NCBI GenBank assembly: GCA_022036555.1
Contig: CM039126.1
Span: forward strand, 8,538,079 to 8,602,078
Source: Microstegium vimineum
Lineage: Eukaryota > Streptophyta > Magnoliopsida > Poales > Poaceae
Length of the DNA: 64,000 bases
Reading direction: 5' to 3'
Shown: positions 11,278 through 22,790 of the stretch, in pieces
Layout of the letters: every line of letters starts with the position of its first letter
How positions within the stretch are numbered: the stretch's first letter is position 1
The notes under the pieces: generated by a model
What the model saw: only the letters and a program-made list of their open reading frames with translations
The model's database searches: none
Told to the model about the DNA's origin: nothing
Made by a program: the position numbers and the translations under genes

Positions 11278-11543
11278 CTCCCTCCGTCCCAAAAAAAAAG
11301 AGTCGCTACGGGAAACGTGCGGGTCAAACTTTCTTAACTTTAACTAGGTTTGTAGAAAATGTGTGTAACATTTATATTTTTAAATAAGTTTAATATTAAA
11401 GTATATTCAAAGATCTATCTAATAATACTAATTATATACCATAAATATTAATATTTTATTAAATATAGTTGGTCAAAATTAAAATTTATTGATTTTTTAG
11501 AAAGTAAGAACGACTCTATTTTTTTTTTTGGGGACTGAGGGAG
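11278..11543. mobile_element. Stowaway MITE (266 bp)
   Basis: The left end is ctccctccgtccc after TA (11276-11277). The right end is gggactgagggag before TA (11544-11545). Ends are inverted and the interior is AT-rich and noncoding. This is the standard Tc1/mariner-derived Stowaway structure with TA target duplication. Confidence 0.85.
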
Positions 11544-12000
11544 TAGTAGTATTCGCGAGGCGCTGGCATGGTGCGGCCTGCGGGTGTGGGTGGTCACTGG
11601 TCACTCGCTCATTGTGTCCATCTCCGCGGTGCACACAACACACCTGCTTTCAACCGATTCCCTCGGTTTCTCCGCAATTTGGAAGCCTCGAAGCGAGATC
11701 CTTTTTTGCCTGCGTTTCGCAGGGAATCGCCGGATGGGTGTGCGTGCCGGCGTGTCGCCTGGCTTGGCTGGCAGGCGGCCTCGTCGATGCGCCGCACTCG
11801 CAGCATTCAATTGGGCCAGGCGGCGGCGCGTCATGAACGGCAGGAATTGTTCGGTGGGTTCGGTTGGGCAGGAATTTGTCAGAGAAACGTACGAGTACTG
11901 TACCGCAGGCTTCTTTCTTCACTGCAGGCGTTGTTGCATGGATTGACGCATTGTACTGTAGTGTCTGCCCAGAATCTAATCGAATGCGCAGCGCTAGCTA
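11544..12000. other. GC-rich noncoding stretch
   Basis: Several overlapping open frames exist here on both strands, as expected for GC-rich DNA. None shows a domain, splice logic or codon preference. No gene is called. Confidence 0.4.
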
Positions 12001-12420
12001 ATTAAATTAATTACATAATTCATGACTAATTTGTGAGAGTATAATCAAATTCAGCACGATATTATTAAATCATAGACTAATTAGTTTTAATAGATGATCT
12101 CGTAAATTAGTCTTAATCTTTATAATTAGTTTTATAATTAATTTATGTTTATTATTCTAGGCCTAAACCTTGTTTAGATGACTTAAAATTCTAAAACTTT
12201 ACAAGATTCTCTGTCACAACAAATCTTTGACATATACATGAAGCATTAAATATAGATAAAAAAATAACTAATTATACAGTTTATCTGTAATTTGCGAGAT
12301 GAATTTTTTGAGGCTACCTACTCTATAGTGGGATAATAATTATCAAATAAAAACAAAAGTGATATTGTCATTTCTTTAAAAGTTTTTGGAGGCTAAACAT
12401 GATCTAAATTAGTTTCTAAA
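12001..12420. mobile_element. Decayed Tourist-like MITE sequence
   Basis: The stretch from 12165 (accttgtttagatgactt) to about 12410 (ggaggctaaacatgatct) matches the layout of the common grass element with ends near CCTTGTTTAG...CTAAACAAGG. Internal landmarks are ctctgtcacaacaaatctttg and cattaaatatagataaa. A second, more eroded fragment with attagtct motifs precedes it. No clean TSD is visible. Confidence 0.55.
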
Positions 12421-14590
12421 TATTTAACACTTTTCCTATAGTTCAGGTGTCTGAAATTTAAGATGATTTCAGCCAACACTAATATACCACCTAGTATAAG
12501 TTAGTTGTTAATTTTATATTTTGTTATTTGTCTTTGTGTATATTAAATTTTTGTCCTTGTCCTTCTATAGAAATAATTGTAATTGTTAAATTGTCTTTGT
12601 ACCAACATAAATAAGATTTTGTCAGGTTTGTAGTTTTGTCTAACAAATTTTTTATTTCTGAAACCAAAAATTACAGACTGTGTCTACATAAATTGTAACG
12701 AACTAAAACTGCAATTTTAGTATAAAATATATGCAATAACCGTCGCCTAAAAAAACTAAAATTCAGGCACATGAAATTTAGCAAATCCCAATATTTAATG
12801 TAACAGGAGCTAAAAATCAAGTTAGATCTACGTCACATCGTATGTCACGTCGTACGTTCGAACATTCCTCTTCGGTTGGTCACGGCACGCGCGTAACTGA
12901 TCCGAGGACGTTCATACCGTACAGTACGTTAGTTATTTGACCCAGTGAAAACAACGTGTGAGTACCCATCTTGTCCAAAAAAAAAAAGTTTGAGTACCCA
13001 TGGTGTTCCCAAGAGGTCGCACACAGCCTGTAGATCGAGCCAGCACGGCCCAGCATGCATCACACACTGTGACACTGCACAGGTGCACGCACGCGTTAAC
13101 AGCGGCGTTGATGGGCTGCCGTTGGTGGAACGAATTGCTGGACAGGACAGGACAGGACAGGACACGGAAGCTTTCTGATCACCGGATCCGGAAGGTTTAA
13201 TTAATTTGATTTGAAATATTCGATTGCTCGATCCGTGTGGTGGGCTAGCTGAAACTGGAATGGACGATCGGACCAACCGTGACCACCAAGAATTCACGCC
13301 TCGTGAAAGATGCTGCATTGAATTGAATTCACGCCTCGTGAAACATGCTGCTGCCAGCGGGCCAGCGACTGAAAGCGGCCATGGGTTAGTGATTCTCTAT
13401 TTTGGTTTATATGGACCATGCTTTCTCTTATTTTTTCCCCTGCAACTTTACATTTTTTAAAAAAAGTCATATATAGACTAGTAAAAAAAACTGATGCACA
13501 TAACTTGTACGTATAAATTTCTTCCGCAAACTAAATAAAAGGATCAATTTTTGAAAGTAACCATTTAGATCATGACGTTGTGAGACACGGTCCACAATAC
13601 GAGTCATCATAGTCATAGTTAATCAAAGATTGTAACCAAATAGCATATAGAGAGAGAGATCGATCATATAGTGATTTTTAGTTGTACTAGCTATCAAACG
13701 TAAATTTTTTAATGTTTATGTGTTATAAGATTATATAACATGCTCATGCATGGGGGGTTGATAGTAGTAACAGGTGCATATGTACATTTTTTAATAATAT
13801 CAACATCTATATTTAAATATCAACATGCAATTCAAAAATGTAATATCAACATGTATTTCGATTAAATTAGGAGTACTAATTTTGAATAATATCAACATCT
13901 ATATTTATTATAAAAAACTTAGTACTCCTAATTTAATCGAATGATAACAAATACATCGATCTCGCCAGCGCCAGGTCGCCGGCCCTGCACATGCCACAGC
14001 CTCGCAGAGTCGCAGTCGCAGTGCTGCTGCCGTAGTGCCGAGTGCCGACTCTTCTGCGAAGTGCTTGGCGGACCAGAAGTGCAGAACCTTTTTTTTTTTT
14101 TGAGGGAAGAAGTGCAGAACCTTATGGCAGCTGTAATGTATGGGCCGTAATGTAAGGCAGCATCATGGAGAGATGTGGGCGCACGATGCACGACCACTTT
14201 ATGAGCCCATTCCACGACCGAAATGGAGGCCTAAAGTATACACCATACATGGGGCTGAAGCCTGCTGGTTTATTGGTCTGGTTTGTTAGGGACGTAATTG
14301 GACCCAAGTACTATACTCCAACGAGAGTCCAGGTTTTTAGGCAGCACAAAGCAAAAGTATCAGGTCTGATTTTTTTTTTCTTTTCACAAGAACTGAGCTC
14401 TCCGGACGGGCCCCTAGCATCCTTGAGCTTTCACGATCGAGTCAAATTCGGAGCTCCACTGGACTTCGATCGACAGCCCTAGGCTAGGCCCCAGTGCCCC
14501 ACGAAACGAAATCAACACAACAGGCCTATTGTTGTGCTATGACACTTGTAGAGCACAAGACAGTTCTAGCTTTGAATCTTCCGTGCGCTG
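12421..14590. other. Intergenic DNA with small simple duplications
   Basis: No gene recognised. Visible structure: an ACAGG pentamer run at about 13141-13163, a near-tandem duplicate of aattcacgcctcgtgaaa at about 13292 and 13325, and a duplicated agaagtgcagaacc flanking a poly-T at 14077-14121. Open frames are short and unconvincing. Confidence 0.4.
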
Positions 14591-14599
14591 TAGTAAGAA

Positions 14600-15115
14600 C
14601 TAAGGTCATTCTCAATAGGGTGTCATGGGTGTTTCGTGCACATTTAATATAGCGTCACATCAGCTTTTTGCATGAAACGATGAGGAGAGAGAAGGTACTT
14701 GTTTCATCCATCCCCATGACACGAGCTGAGCGGCGTTTCCAACAAACGTGAAACGGAATGAAACCCGCATTGAGGCGCTTGAGGCACAAATGCGTCTGTG
14801 GAGGGCGAGGGAGAGAGTTGCTCAGATTCAGGACCAGAGGCACAAATGCGTCTTGCATTGCAGCGCACAGTTCTTCTCGATAGCCCATGCATGCACCCAC
14901 TGCACGAAGGTCCAATGGCTAAGGGTAGGTACATTGCTACACGTCAGCGGTCTCGTACCTTGTCTCATGTAATGCCACGTAGGATTTTTGTTTATGTGGA
15001 GGAAAGAGAAATGTGAGAGAGAAAGAGGTCGTTGTTTCGCGAAACAACCACCTCATGAGCTAAGATTTAGGACTATGAGACAACTATTACACCATTGTAT
15101 GAGTTGTTGTTGTCA
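14600..15115. mobile_element. Probable DNA-transposon repeat with internal insertion
   Basis: The left part (aaggtcattctcaatagggtg, then gcatgaaacgatgaggagag) and the right part (gagagaaagaggtcgttgtttc, then ggactatgagacaac) resemble the two halves of a common grass MITE. They flank a GC-richer insert at about 14710-14990. Terminal repeats are weak and no TSD was found. Confidence 0.35.
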
Positions 15116-16671
15116 TGCACCTCACAAGTTAATTTTTATTTTATACATAAATTAAGGAATGATGAGCTACTACGAGTCAATTTAAAAAAACCAACCATTG
15201 TATATGTGGTATGTTAGGTCGTCTTAAATTACGTGACATTATACGAGACGACCTATGAGATCGACAACCTCAATGTACTTGCCCTAACTACCCATATGGT
15301 CGACCAATCGAGCTACAGTCCTAGAGAGGTAGACGTCAGCCGGCCCAGCATTATTAACACAAAAGGTCCCAAGGCCAAGCAAGATTCAAGCTTATAGGAG
15401 TTAGATAGGAGTCCAGGACGGATTCATAATCTACTAGCCCGGCGGGGCGAACGGGCAATGCATGCAATAGTCAGTCTCGGGTGCCGTCGTGTTAATTACT
15501 CTGTCAAATAAAATTTTATACTTTACGTTTTAAATTATGGTTCGTTTAACTTTTTTCATATCACTGTATTATTTTCAAAAAAAATTATAAACATAATCAA
15601 ATTTAAATTATTTTTGAAGCAATTTTATTAATAAAGCAAGTCAAAAAAAAAAGAAGTGATACTTTACACGAATTTTGAAAAAAAGATGGATTATTAAATT
15701 TGGGATAAACAAAATTAAATGAATTATAAATTGGGGTTAGTACTTTGTTTCTACAGTTTCGCTTTTTCTATCACCCAATAAAATTTGTGGTAAAGATTTT
15801 GCCGCTATTTTGAAAAAAAAAAGAAAATCTACCGGGAGGATATGCCGCTCGGCCTTGCAGCTATCGGAGAGCGAGCCAGGTGGTGGAATATGTGTACAGA
15901 GACGGGAGAGACGCGCACTCGCACGGACCCACACGTAGTACAGTACATTGCCTCCACATCAAGGATAAAAATAGTCCGTTATTTTTGTCGCTATAGTCCG
16001 AAATAGCTTAAAAAAAATTATGTCGCTATTTGCGTTCATGCACAATTTTACCGCTAAAGTCCGCTAATTACGGTTTATAAAACGTTAAACACTTAGCTTT
16101 GGCTCGCTATTTAAAACATGGCTCCACATACATAGCACATGCATTATGGCGAGCTAGCTACCTGCGCCATCGACCTGCTGCGTCCTGTGCCACGCGCTGT
16201 TCATGATCTTGTCAGAAGATCGAATCATGCATGCAGCGTGCCGATCCGGCCTCCGGGTCAAAGTCAACAACTAACGACGGTGTGTGCATGCATGCATGCC
16301 GCGCAGTGTGTCCTCAGTGCTCTCGCCTGCATGTCCATGCATGTTGGATCATTAGTTTGTAAGTCACAGACCATACAGCCGAGCAAAACTCGGCGGTTGA
16401 GATCGATCTTAAGAGATTACGATAGGAAATGCAGAGGTTTTTTTGTACGATTTTCTGCGTGAATTAATCTTGCTGCCGCTTCCTGTGTGCGATTTCTGAA
16501 ACATTGTTGCAATTTTTAAAGGGTAGTATTAATTTCTTTTTTTTAATGCAATGATATAAGGCCCGTTTTGATGAAAGAAATGTTTCGGTTTCTTGCGAGA
16601 ATCTGGGGAAACACTTCCAAACCGGATACTAGAGCCGAGAATTTGATCAGAAGTTTCTCAATTCCTTCGTC
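15116..16671. other. Intergenic DNA, no gene seen
   Basis: AT-rich DNA. A decayed repeat with Stowaway-like attactctgtc lies near 15496. A stretch at about 15965-16090 contains several copies of a gctatagtccg/ccgctaa motif typical of an old MITE. catgcatg repeats occur near 16288. Nothing coding is supported. Confidence 0.35.
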
Positions 16672-17775
16672 CACTACTACAGAATCCTTTTTGCGCGACG
16701 GTCATATTTGCTTTTCCACAGCGGGCAAAGGAGTCCGCCACAGTGAGAAGGTCACGGTAAATCGTGGTTTTGCCGCTGTGGACACAAAGAATGGCCGTCA
16801 CGGTTAATCGTTCCGAAAAAACAAAAAAATAGAAAAATACCCTAGATAGGCCCGCCGAGCCCATCCACAGGCTCGTCGAGCCCATCCAGGACTGCAGCAT
16901 CGTGGTCACCGCGCCGGCCGATCCACCACCGCCGTGGACGGATCCAGCTTGGCCGTGGACGGATCTGACCTCCCCGAGCTCGACGTCGACGGATCCAGCC
17001 TCGCTATGGATGGATTTGGACTCGCCACCTGTCGTCGTAGACGTATCCAGCCTCCCACAGGCCACGACCGGGATTGGATCCATGGAGCCACGTCGTGGGA
17101 TGGACGGAGCTCGCTGCTTCACGCCATGGGAGGGAGGGAGAGAGCACGCCGCCTCACACCGGATCTGGCCTGTGGGTGGGCACGGATTTGGCCTCCCCGA
17201 CGCCGGATCCAGCTTTCCACGGGACACCGAGGCCAGATCCGTGGCGCCGCCGTGGGAGGGAGAAACGCGCCGCCGTGCGCCATGGGAGGTAGGAAGCGCG
17301 CCGCCGTGCGCCATGGGACGGAGGAAGCGCGCCGCCGTGGTAGAGGCGAGAGGTAGGGGGTTGGCGGTCGTGGTAGAGGTGAGGGGGAGGGAGAGAGAGA
17401 GGTGGCGGTCGTGGTAGAGGCGAGAGGGAGGTGGCCGCGTTCGTCTCGGAGGGAGAGAGGGAGGCGCTGAAGGGGAGGCGAGATGGAGGCGCCGAGAGAG
17501 AGGAAGAGAAGGACAAGAAACCCTAACTATCTGCTTTTATATTCAAGACGGTATATACGGGCTTCAACTGGGTCTGTTGGGCTTCGGCCTTAACCGTGAC
17601 GGGCCTTATAAGAGGCCGTCCGCTGCGGTAAACCGCAGCAGACAAAATTGCCCGTCGCGGTAAATAAAAAATGTCCGCTGTGGTAAATCGTGTGATTTAT
17701 CGCAGCGGGCTAAAATTGATGTCCGTCACGAAGGCCTTTTTGACAACGCTGCGCAAAATCATTTTTGACGTAGTG
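16672..17775. mobile_element. Non-autonomous CACTA element (1,104 bp)
   Basis: It starts CACTACTACAGAATCC and ends in gacGTAGTG, with 3-bp flanks gtc (16669-16671) and atc (17776-17778), one base apart. Subterminal regions carry repeated, inverted motifs such as gtcacggtaaatcg, gccgctgtggac and ccgctgtggtaaatcg, which are CACTA transposase-binding features. The centre (16850-17520) is very GC-rich with purine-rich repeats and long frames in all phases but no transposase. It may be captured host DNA, and it encodes no recognisable protein. Confidence 0.85.
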
Positions 17776-18188
17776 ATCGTAAATAAAAACACGAAACTGT
17801 GATTATCTGGTTTCGTCCGTTGCATACGTACCGCCTTCCGTTAGCTCCGTATTCATCCTCCTTCCCGGTGCAAGCGAGCGTCCTCGTGTAGTCGTGTGGG
17901 CCTCTGACTCCTCCTAGCGGCATGCCGGGAAGGAAGCTCCTCGGCGTGGGCACGCGAGAGAGGAAGGTCGTCCTCCCTAGCGGCTGCGACTATGAGGGAT
18001 GATCTCCTCCGTGCGCGAACGACCGGGTGTGAGAGGAATTGAAGCGCCTCGTGGCGCGGTGTGGTTGCGCACGAGGAAGAGGATGGACGTTCGTCTGGGG
18101 CAGCAGTTGACATGCATATATGGTGAATTTTAGCATGCCAACATGGCACACAGCTCCACAGCTGAAACACGTAGGATTGACCATATTA
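17776..18188. other. Intergenic DNA, no gene seen
   Basis: GC-rich DNA with overlapping frames on the minus strand and no recognisable domain. Confidence 0.35.
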
Positions 18189-18316
18189 GGCCTTGTTTGA
18201 ATATGTATGTATCTACCTTAAATCACATGTGTTAGAGGGTATTTGAACTAATTTTCACTTCAATCCACTCCAATCCATGTAGTTTAAGATACATACATGT
18301 GCATTCAAACAAAGCC
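18189..18316. mobile_element. Tourist-like MITE (128 bp)
   Basis: The ends ggccttgtttgaat and attcaaacaaagcc are inverted copies and the interior is nearly palindromic (gtatgtatct.../...agatacatac). Flanks are tta and gta, close to the TWA target of PIF/Harbinger MITEs. Confidence 0.75.
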
Positions 18317-18365
18317 GTATAATATATAATCACACAAGCCCTCGTCATTAAGGTTCAAGAAAATG

Positions 18366-18601
18366 CTCCCTCCTTTATAAAAGAATGTGATTATATATGG
18401 GATCCATGCTATCAAACTAGCTCAACTTTAATCAAATTTAGCGTAAATAGTATTATCTCTATTTTTTTTTCAGAATATAGTGTATACTAGTCTAATGTTA
18501 CTTATTTTATATCATAAATATTAGTATTGTTTTATATAAAATTAGTTGTTCAACCCGTTTGACTTCCAAAAAAAAAATTCTGAATTGTATTGACGGGAAG
18601 G
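18366..18601. mobile_element. Eroded Stowaway-like MITE
   Basis: The left end is gctccctcctttataaaag and the right end is gaattgtattgacgggaaggg. The AT-rich interior has the usual atactagtctaatgtta landmarks. The right terminus is poor. Confidence 0.45.
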
Positions 18602-20543
18602 GGTACCCATCCGACTGTCCTAGCTGAAAAAGCCGTCCGTACGTCACATAAAGAGTACTAGTACAACCTACATCCGCACATGCCCGCACGTACAGCCGTA
18701 CCGGTTAGCGACAACAACTTGTGCCTCCAGCTACAGAGGACGAATGAAACAGATCCGAGATGCGTGACGTGAGAGGCCAGGGAGTCAAATTTGCAAGGTG
18801 ACATGTCACGAGGTGGCAAACCCGGCCTGCAACAAAAAGCTTGGTAAAGCTCGCTTTCTCGCATTGCAGGTTGCACGCAGCACCGGGCATGCAGCCGGCA
18901 AGCCGGCGGCACAAGGTCGTGGAAGCGCGTAGCAGCCGCGGGACAAACGGACGGACCACCAGGCCACCACCACCGTGGCCGGCCGGAAGCAGGAAGCAGC
19001 TCAATTAAGCTGACCGCTCAGCATCCCCTAAATTAACCCATTAGCCCGTGGTCCAAGTCCTAAACGCACTCATATGGATCTGTGTTTGCACATGGCGCCA
19101 TCGCCGCGAGCAGAGCGATCCCTCTGGCACTGGCAGGCATCTGACGCCGCCCGCACATGCGCTGCCGGGTCCCTGCTCTACAGGCACTAGACCGGCCACA
19201 CGTCTGTCCCCGTCCTCGTCCGTCCCCGCGCCGTCGAGGGCGCTCACCGCGCGCACCTTAATTACGCGGCTAATGCAAACCAGCTTGCTTGTCCTTGTCC
19301 TTGTCCAAATACATGCACGGCACGCACAGTCCATGTCCATGTCGTTCTGCCGCCGTGAAACAACGAGACCGGGACAAGGTCTCCGAGCTCCGAGCGCGGC
19401 TGCGGGTTCGTGACCGGACACAGGGGCATATTTGCACGCGCGCGGATTCACCACGGCATGCGAACGCGATATCCTCTCCTCGCTCCTCGGACGTGCACGG
19501 TACGTTGCAGGCACGCAGGAATCGTTGCATGTGTGATAATGTGCCCTGCGTCCAGGTTCTTGGCTTGGCTCACGACTGTGTGCTGAGGAAGTTGGCCATT
19601 TCAGGGCTGCGGGACTGAACAAAAACAACCAATAGGTTTGGCCAACAACACGGGCCTTTTCCGTGGGTGTGTACTTAGATTCCACTACAAGTGCAGTACA
19701 CAAGGGGCTATAAATATCATCCTGTGTCGGGGTTTTACCTCCAATGATAATTTGGACAACACGGATTAGTTAGTTAACACATGGGGTGCATTACTACCAA
19801 ACACCCCGGAATCGGTCTTCCATCACGTTCCTAGTACGTACAGTAGATGATGATTAGAAACTTAAGAGTAAGAAGGGGCGGGGGTCTGCAGCTGCATGTT
19901 AATTTCCTCTTTGCTGCTCTCCAGCTAGCTAATGCTAGGCCATCCATCTTTCTTGGATAGGGCATGTGAGGAGATCGAAGTGGAGAACAGAGGAAGCTTG
20001 GAGCCTGCAGGTCTAACATCTTTTTCATACTGATTGCGCCACAGTTTGCGCTGTATATACGGCCACAGTTGAGACTAGTGCATGTGTTCTGCGTGTTCAG
20101 CATGTTAGCTTCGAGGTTTTTCAAAAGGTTTAAATTTAGAAGGTAGCTAGTGTTTGTGTATGACACATTTATATATATACACTCTTCTAAGACGCGGTTT
20201 CAGACAGTCCAAGTTCATAGTATGCTTGACAACGATGCAGAAATTGAGATATTTTAATATATTCCTTTTTCTATTTTTTTTAAATTTTAATAGTAATAAT
20301 TACTCCACAAAAACACGCTATTAGCACAATATTCATGGGAATAAGTGCTAATGAATATTGATTATGGTTTTTGTTGTTATTCATTCTATATCCACATGAA
20401 ACAGATTATAGATCGATTTTTTGCATAGCATGAACGGAGGGGGTAGTTAATGCTCCCGGCCTCCATTTCTTCGCTACCACAAAAAGACTTCAAAAGGCGA
20501 CAACTCCTAGATTAAATTAACAGAGCCAGAGATATCACGAGTG
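18602..20543. other. Intergenic DNA, no gene seen
   Basis: A mostly GC-balanced region with open frames at 19041-19703 (-) and 19048-19618 (+). These overlap on opposite strands and show no domains or plausible splice structure. Short TTGTCC repeats occur at about 19289. Conserved noncoding sequence upstream of the ARF gene is possible but cannot be judged from one genome. Confidence 0.35.
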
Positions 20544-20737
20544 CCACCTCTAAACTTGGTGAGATAGACCATATAGGGAAGTCGTCCGCCACCGTTAATA
20601 TGTCATTATCCGAGATACTCCCTCTGTTCCTGAAAGAATCCCACCTCTAAACTTGGTGAGATAGACCATATAGGGAAGTCGTCTGCCATTGTTAATATGT
20701 CATTATCCGAGATACTCCCACTGTTCTTGAAAGAATC
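20544..20737. repeat. 97-bp tandem duplication overlapping a MITE end
   Basis: Units 20544-20640 and 20641-20737 both run from ccacctctaaacttggtgag to ctgaaagaatc or cttgaaagaatc, with a handful of substitutions. Each unit ends with the Stowaway terminus tactccc(t/a)ctgttc, so the duplication copied one MITE end plus flanking DNA. Confidence 0.9.
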
Positions 20738-20940
20738 AATTCTTAGAATCCGTGTCAGTCATTTCTTTTTACATTTAACTAACTTTATAGAAAAATTATA
20801 ACAACATCTATGACTTAAAATGAACACCATATAAAAATATGTTCTATGATAAATCTAATGTTACTAATTTGATACCTTAAATTTTAATAAAATTGACTTA
20901 AGATAACTCTAGAAATATATTCTTTCATGGATAAAGAGAG
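20715..20940. mobile_element. Stowaway MITE (226 bp)
   Basis: The left end is ctcccactgttcttg after TA and the right end is catggataaagagag before TA. The interior is AT-rich and contains gttactaatttgatacc. Its left terminus is also present 97 bp upstream because of the tandem duplication. Confidence 0.7.
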
Positions 20941-21027
20941 TATATCACATGGGGCACAACCACACAAATTGAAATGATAGGTTGCAACATATATCTACAT
21001 GTTACTGTACCAAGAAAGTGTGTGTGT

Positions 21028-21046
21028 GGGGGGGGGGGGGGGGGGG
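21028..21046 (+). repeat. Run of 19 G
   Basis: An uninterrupted G tract follows a short GT repeat. Such tracts are G-quadruplex candidates and common sites of sequencing or assembly error, so the exact length is unsure. Confidence 0.9.
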
Positions 21047-22213
21047 TGTACTGTATATTTGCTTCTACTGCTTCGAGTCGTTCGACCAACACATATTTCA
21101 TACTTCATTGACCAACTTCTACAGGCGCTCGCAAGTTCGATGCCTCGCATTGTACGTGAGCCGATGCGTACAATCGGAGCTGACGCAGCACGGCACGGCG
21201 CGGGAGGATCAACAGACTGCAGTGGCAGCGCCCCCATGCGTTGGCGTGATCCGATGCGCACGGGACGGCAGCCGGCACGCCAACGCGCATGGCGTGTGTT
21301 GATGACGAGGCGGGCGCACGTTGACTTGGGAGGTCCACGAGGAGCGGCACGGGCCTCCTGGGCGGCTGGGACTGGGCCGCACCGGCGCCGTACGCAGGAG
21401 AGGGAGACGACTCAGATGAGTGAAGTGGCACGCTGGTGCTTTCCACGGGCCCTCCTGATCTGTGGGGCCGATCCAAGAAGATATTACGTTGTACTTGTAT
21501 TGCATCAGTGCATCTGAAGGCAGCAAGTGTATACATGTACTGAGGGAATCAAAAGTAGTTTTCCTAAAAAAAAAGGGAATCAAAAGTAGCACTCAGTTGA
21601 TGACGGTCTCGCCCATGGCTAGCTCATCTCATCTGCAAGACTGCGACGGCGAGTGAGCATGTGGCCTTGTCCGCCTTCTTAACCCTACCAACAGCTCGGC
21701 AGCTAGCTGTAACTGTATGTATGCACAGGCGTCCGCTTCAAAACCCTGTAGCTTCGACATACCGACACGCATACTCCAAGCAGACGTAACCGGTACCGTC
21801 CAGACAAGACAAATGAGACGAAACGAACTCCCTGTGAGCGCGATCGATCGACAGGCACAGGCAACAGGCTGCGTCTGCCACGCCCGTTCCGTGCGCTGCT
21901 AGAGCACGCTCCTCTGGCTCCCCTCACGCTTTGCCGCCCGTGTGAGCACGAGACGCACGCGTCGCTCTCGCTGCCCCTCGCACCGGCACGACCCAACAAA
22001 ACCACCCGTCGCCGTCCGCCCCTCCTCGGCGCGGCACGGGCCCGACAAACCCGGCACTTGCCCACACCCGTCGCCGTCGCGGTCGCGGCACTCCCCTCCG
22101 GGGCCCCGGCCCCGGCGGCGGCGCCCGCCAGCCAGCCAGCCTCCGTTCCCCGTCCGCGACCGCGTACACGGGACGTACTACCACTACCAGCCACCCACAG
22201 CACCACTGGCCGG
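21047..22213. other. Upstream region of the ARF gene
   Basis: No coding gene supported. GC content rises toward 22.2 kb, where the ARF promoter and leader begin. Long frames on both strands at 21.7-22.4 kb are compositional. Confidence 0.4.
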
Positions 22214-22221
22214 TATAAATA
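22214..22221 (+). promoter_or_regulatory. Candidate TATA box of the ARF gene
   Basis: TATAAATA lies within GC-rich DNA about 575 bp before the ARF start codon. The sequence that follows is rich in CT stretches, typical of plant 5' leaders. The transcription start was not determined. Confidence 0.45.
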
Positions 22222-22573
22222 TTTTTTTTAACCACCGGAGGCCGCCGCTGCGCGCGGCACGCCAGCGCGCGCCCACGAGCTAGTACTTCCCCCCTCGCGC
22301 GCGTCGCGGCCATTTCTTTACTCCACACACCTCTGCCGCTGCCGCCGCGGCACAGCGCCAGCCCCGCCCCGCCCCGCCCCACCACCCCGGTTCCGCGCCC
22401 CGCGGCCCTCGTCCGTCGCCCATTTTTTAAACCCCGCTTGTCTCCCTCCTCCGCCTTCTCTCTTCCCCCCTCCCCTCCCCGTTAGTTGCTTCCCTTCCCA
22501 GTCCCAGCTCCGTCCGTCCGTCCCACGCTCGCTCGACCCACCGCCTCCGCGCCTCGGCCCTCGGCTGCTGTGG

Positions 22574-22651
22574 ATGAGCTGTGGTCTGGCGGTGCGCGGC
22601 GAAGGTTCATTGGTCGGATTCACGCGGGAGCTTGCCTTGCTCCTCCGTTGA
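22574..22651 (+). CDS. Upstream ORF (25 codons) in the ARF leader
   Basis: The first ATG I find between the candidate TATA and the ARF start opens a 25-residue frame (MSCGLAVRGEGS...LLLR) ending in TGA at 22649-22651, 139 bp before the main ATG. uORFs are known in plant ARF leaders, where they make translation depend on reinitiation. That this one acts so is inference. It depends on transcription starting upstream of 22574. Confidence 0.5.
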   Translation: MSCGLAVRGEGSLVGFTRELALLLR

Positions 22652-22790
22652 TCCGAGTTTTGCCTCGCGCCCCCTCATTTTAATTAGTCGAAAGCAGGGC
22701 GTCGGCTACTACCACTACCAGTTTGTAAAAGGTGGTGGTGGTGGGAGGAGAAGGTGGTGGTCGCGGGATTTGGTTCAGGATCTCGGCGAG

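Noticed and set aside
16658..17516. Long GC-rich frames inside the CACTA element
   Set aside because: Frames exist in several phases on both strands with no domains, and composition explains them.
19041..19703. 220-codon minus-strand frame with overlapping plus-strand frames
   Set aside because: No domain, no splice logic, and opposite-strand frames of similar length point to base composition.
21703..22385. Minus-strand frames of 153-167 codons upstream of the ARF gene
   Set aside because: They are GC-rich leader/promoter shadows and overlap the candidate ARF TATA region.
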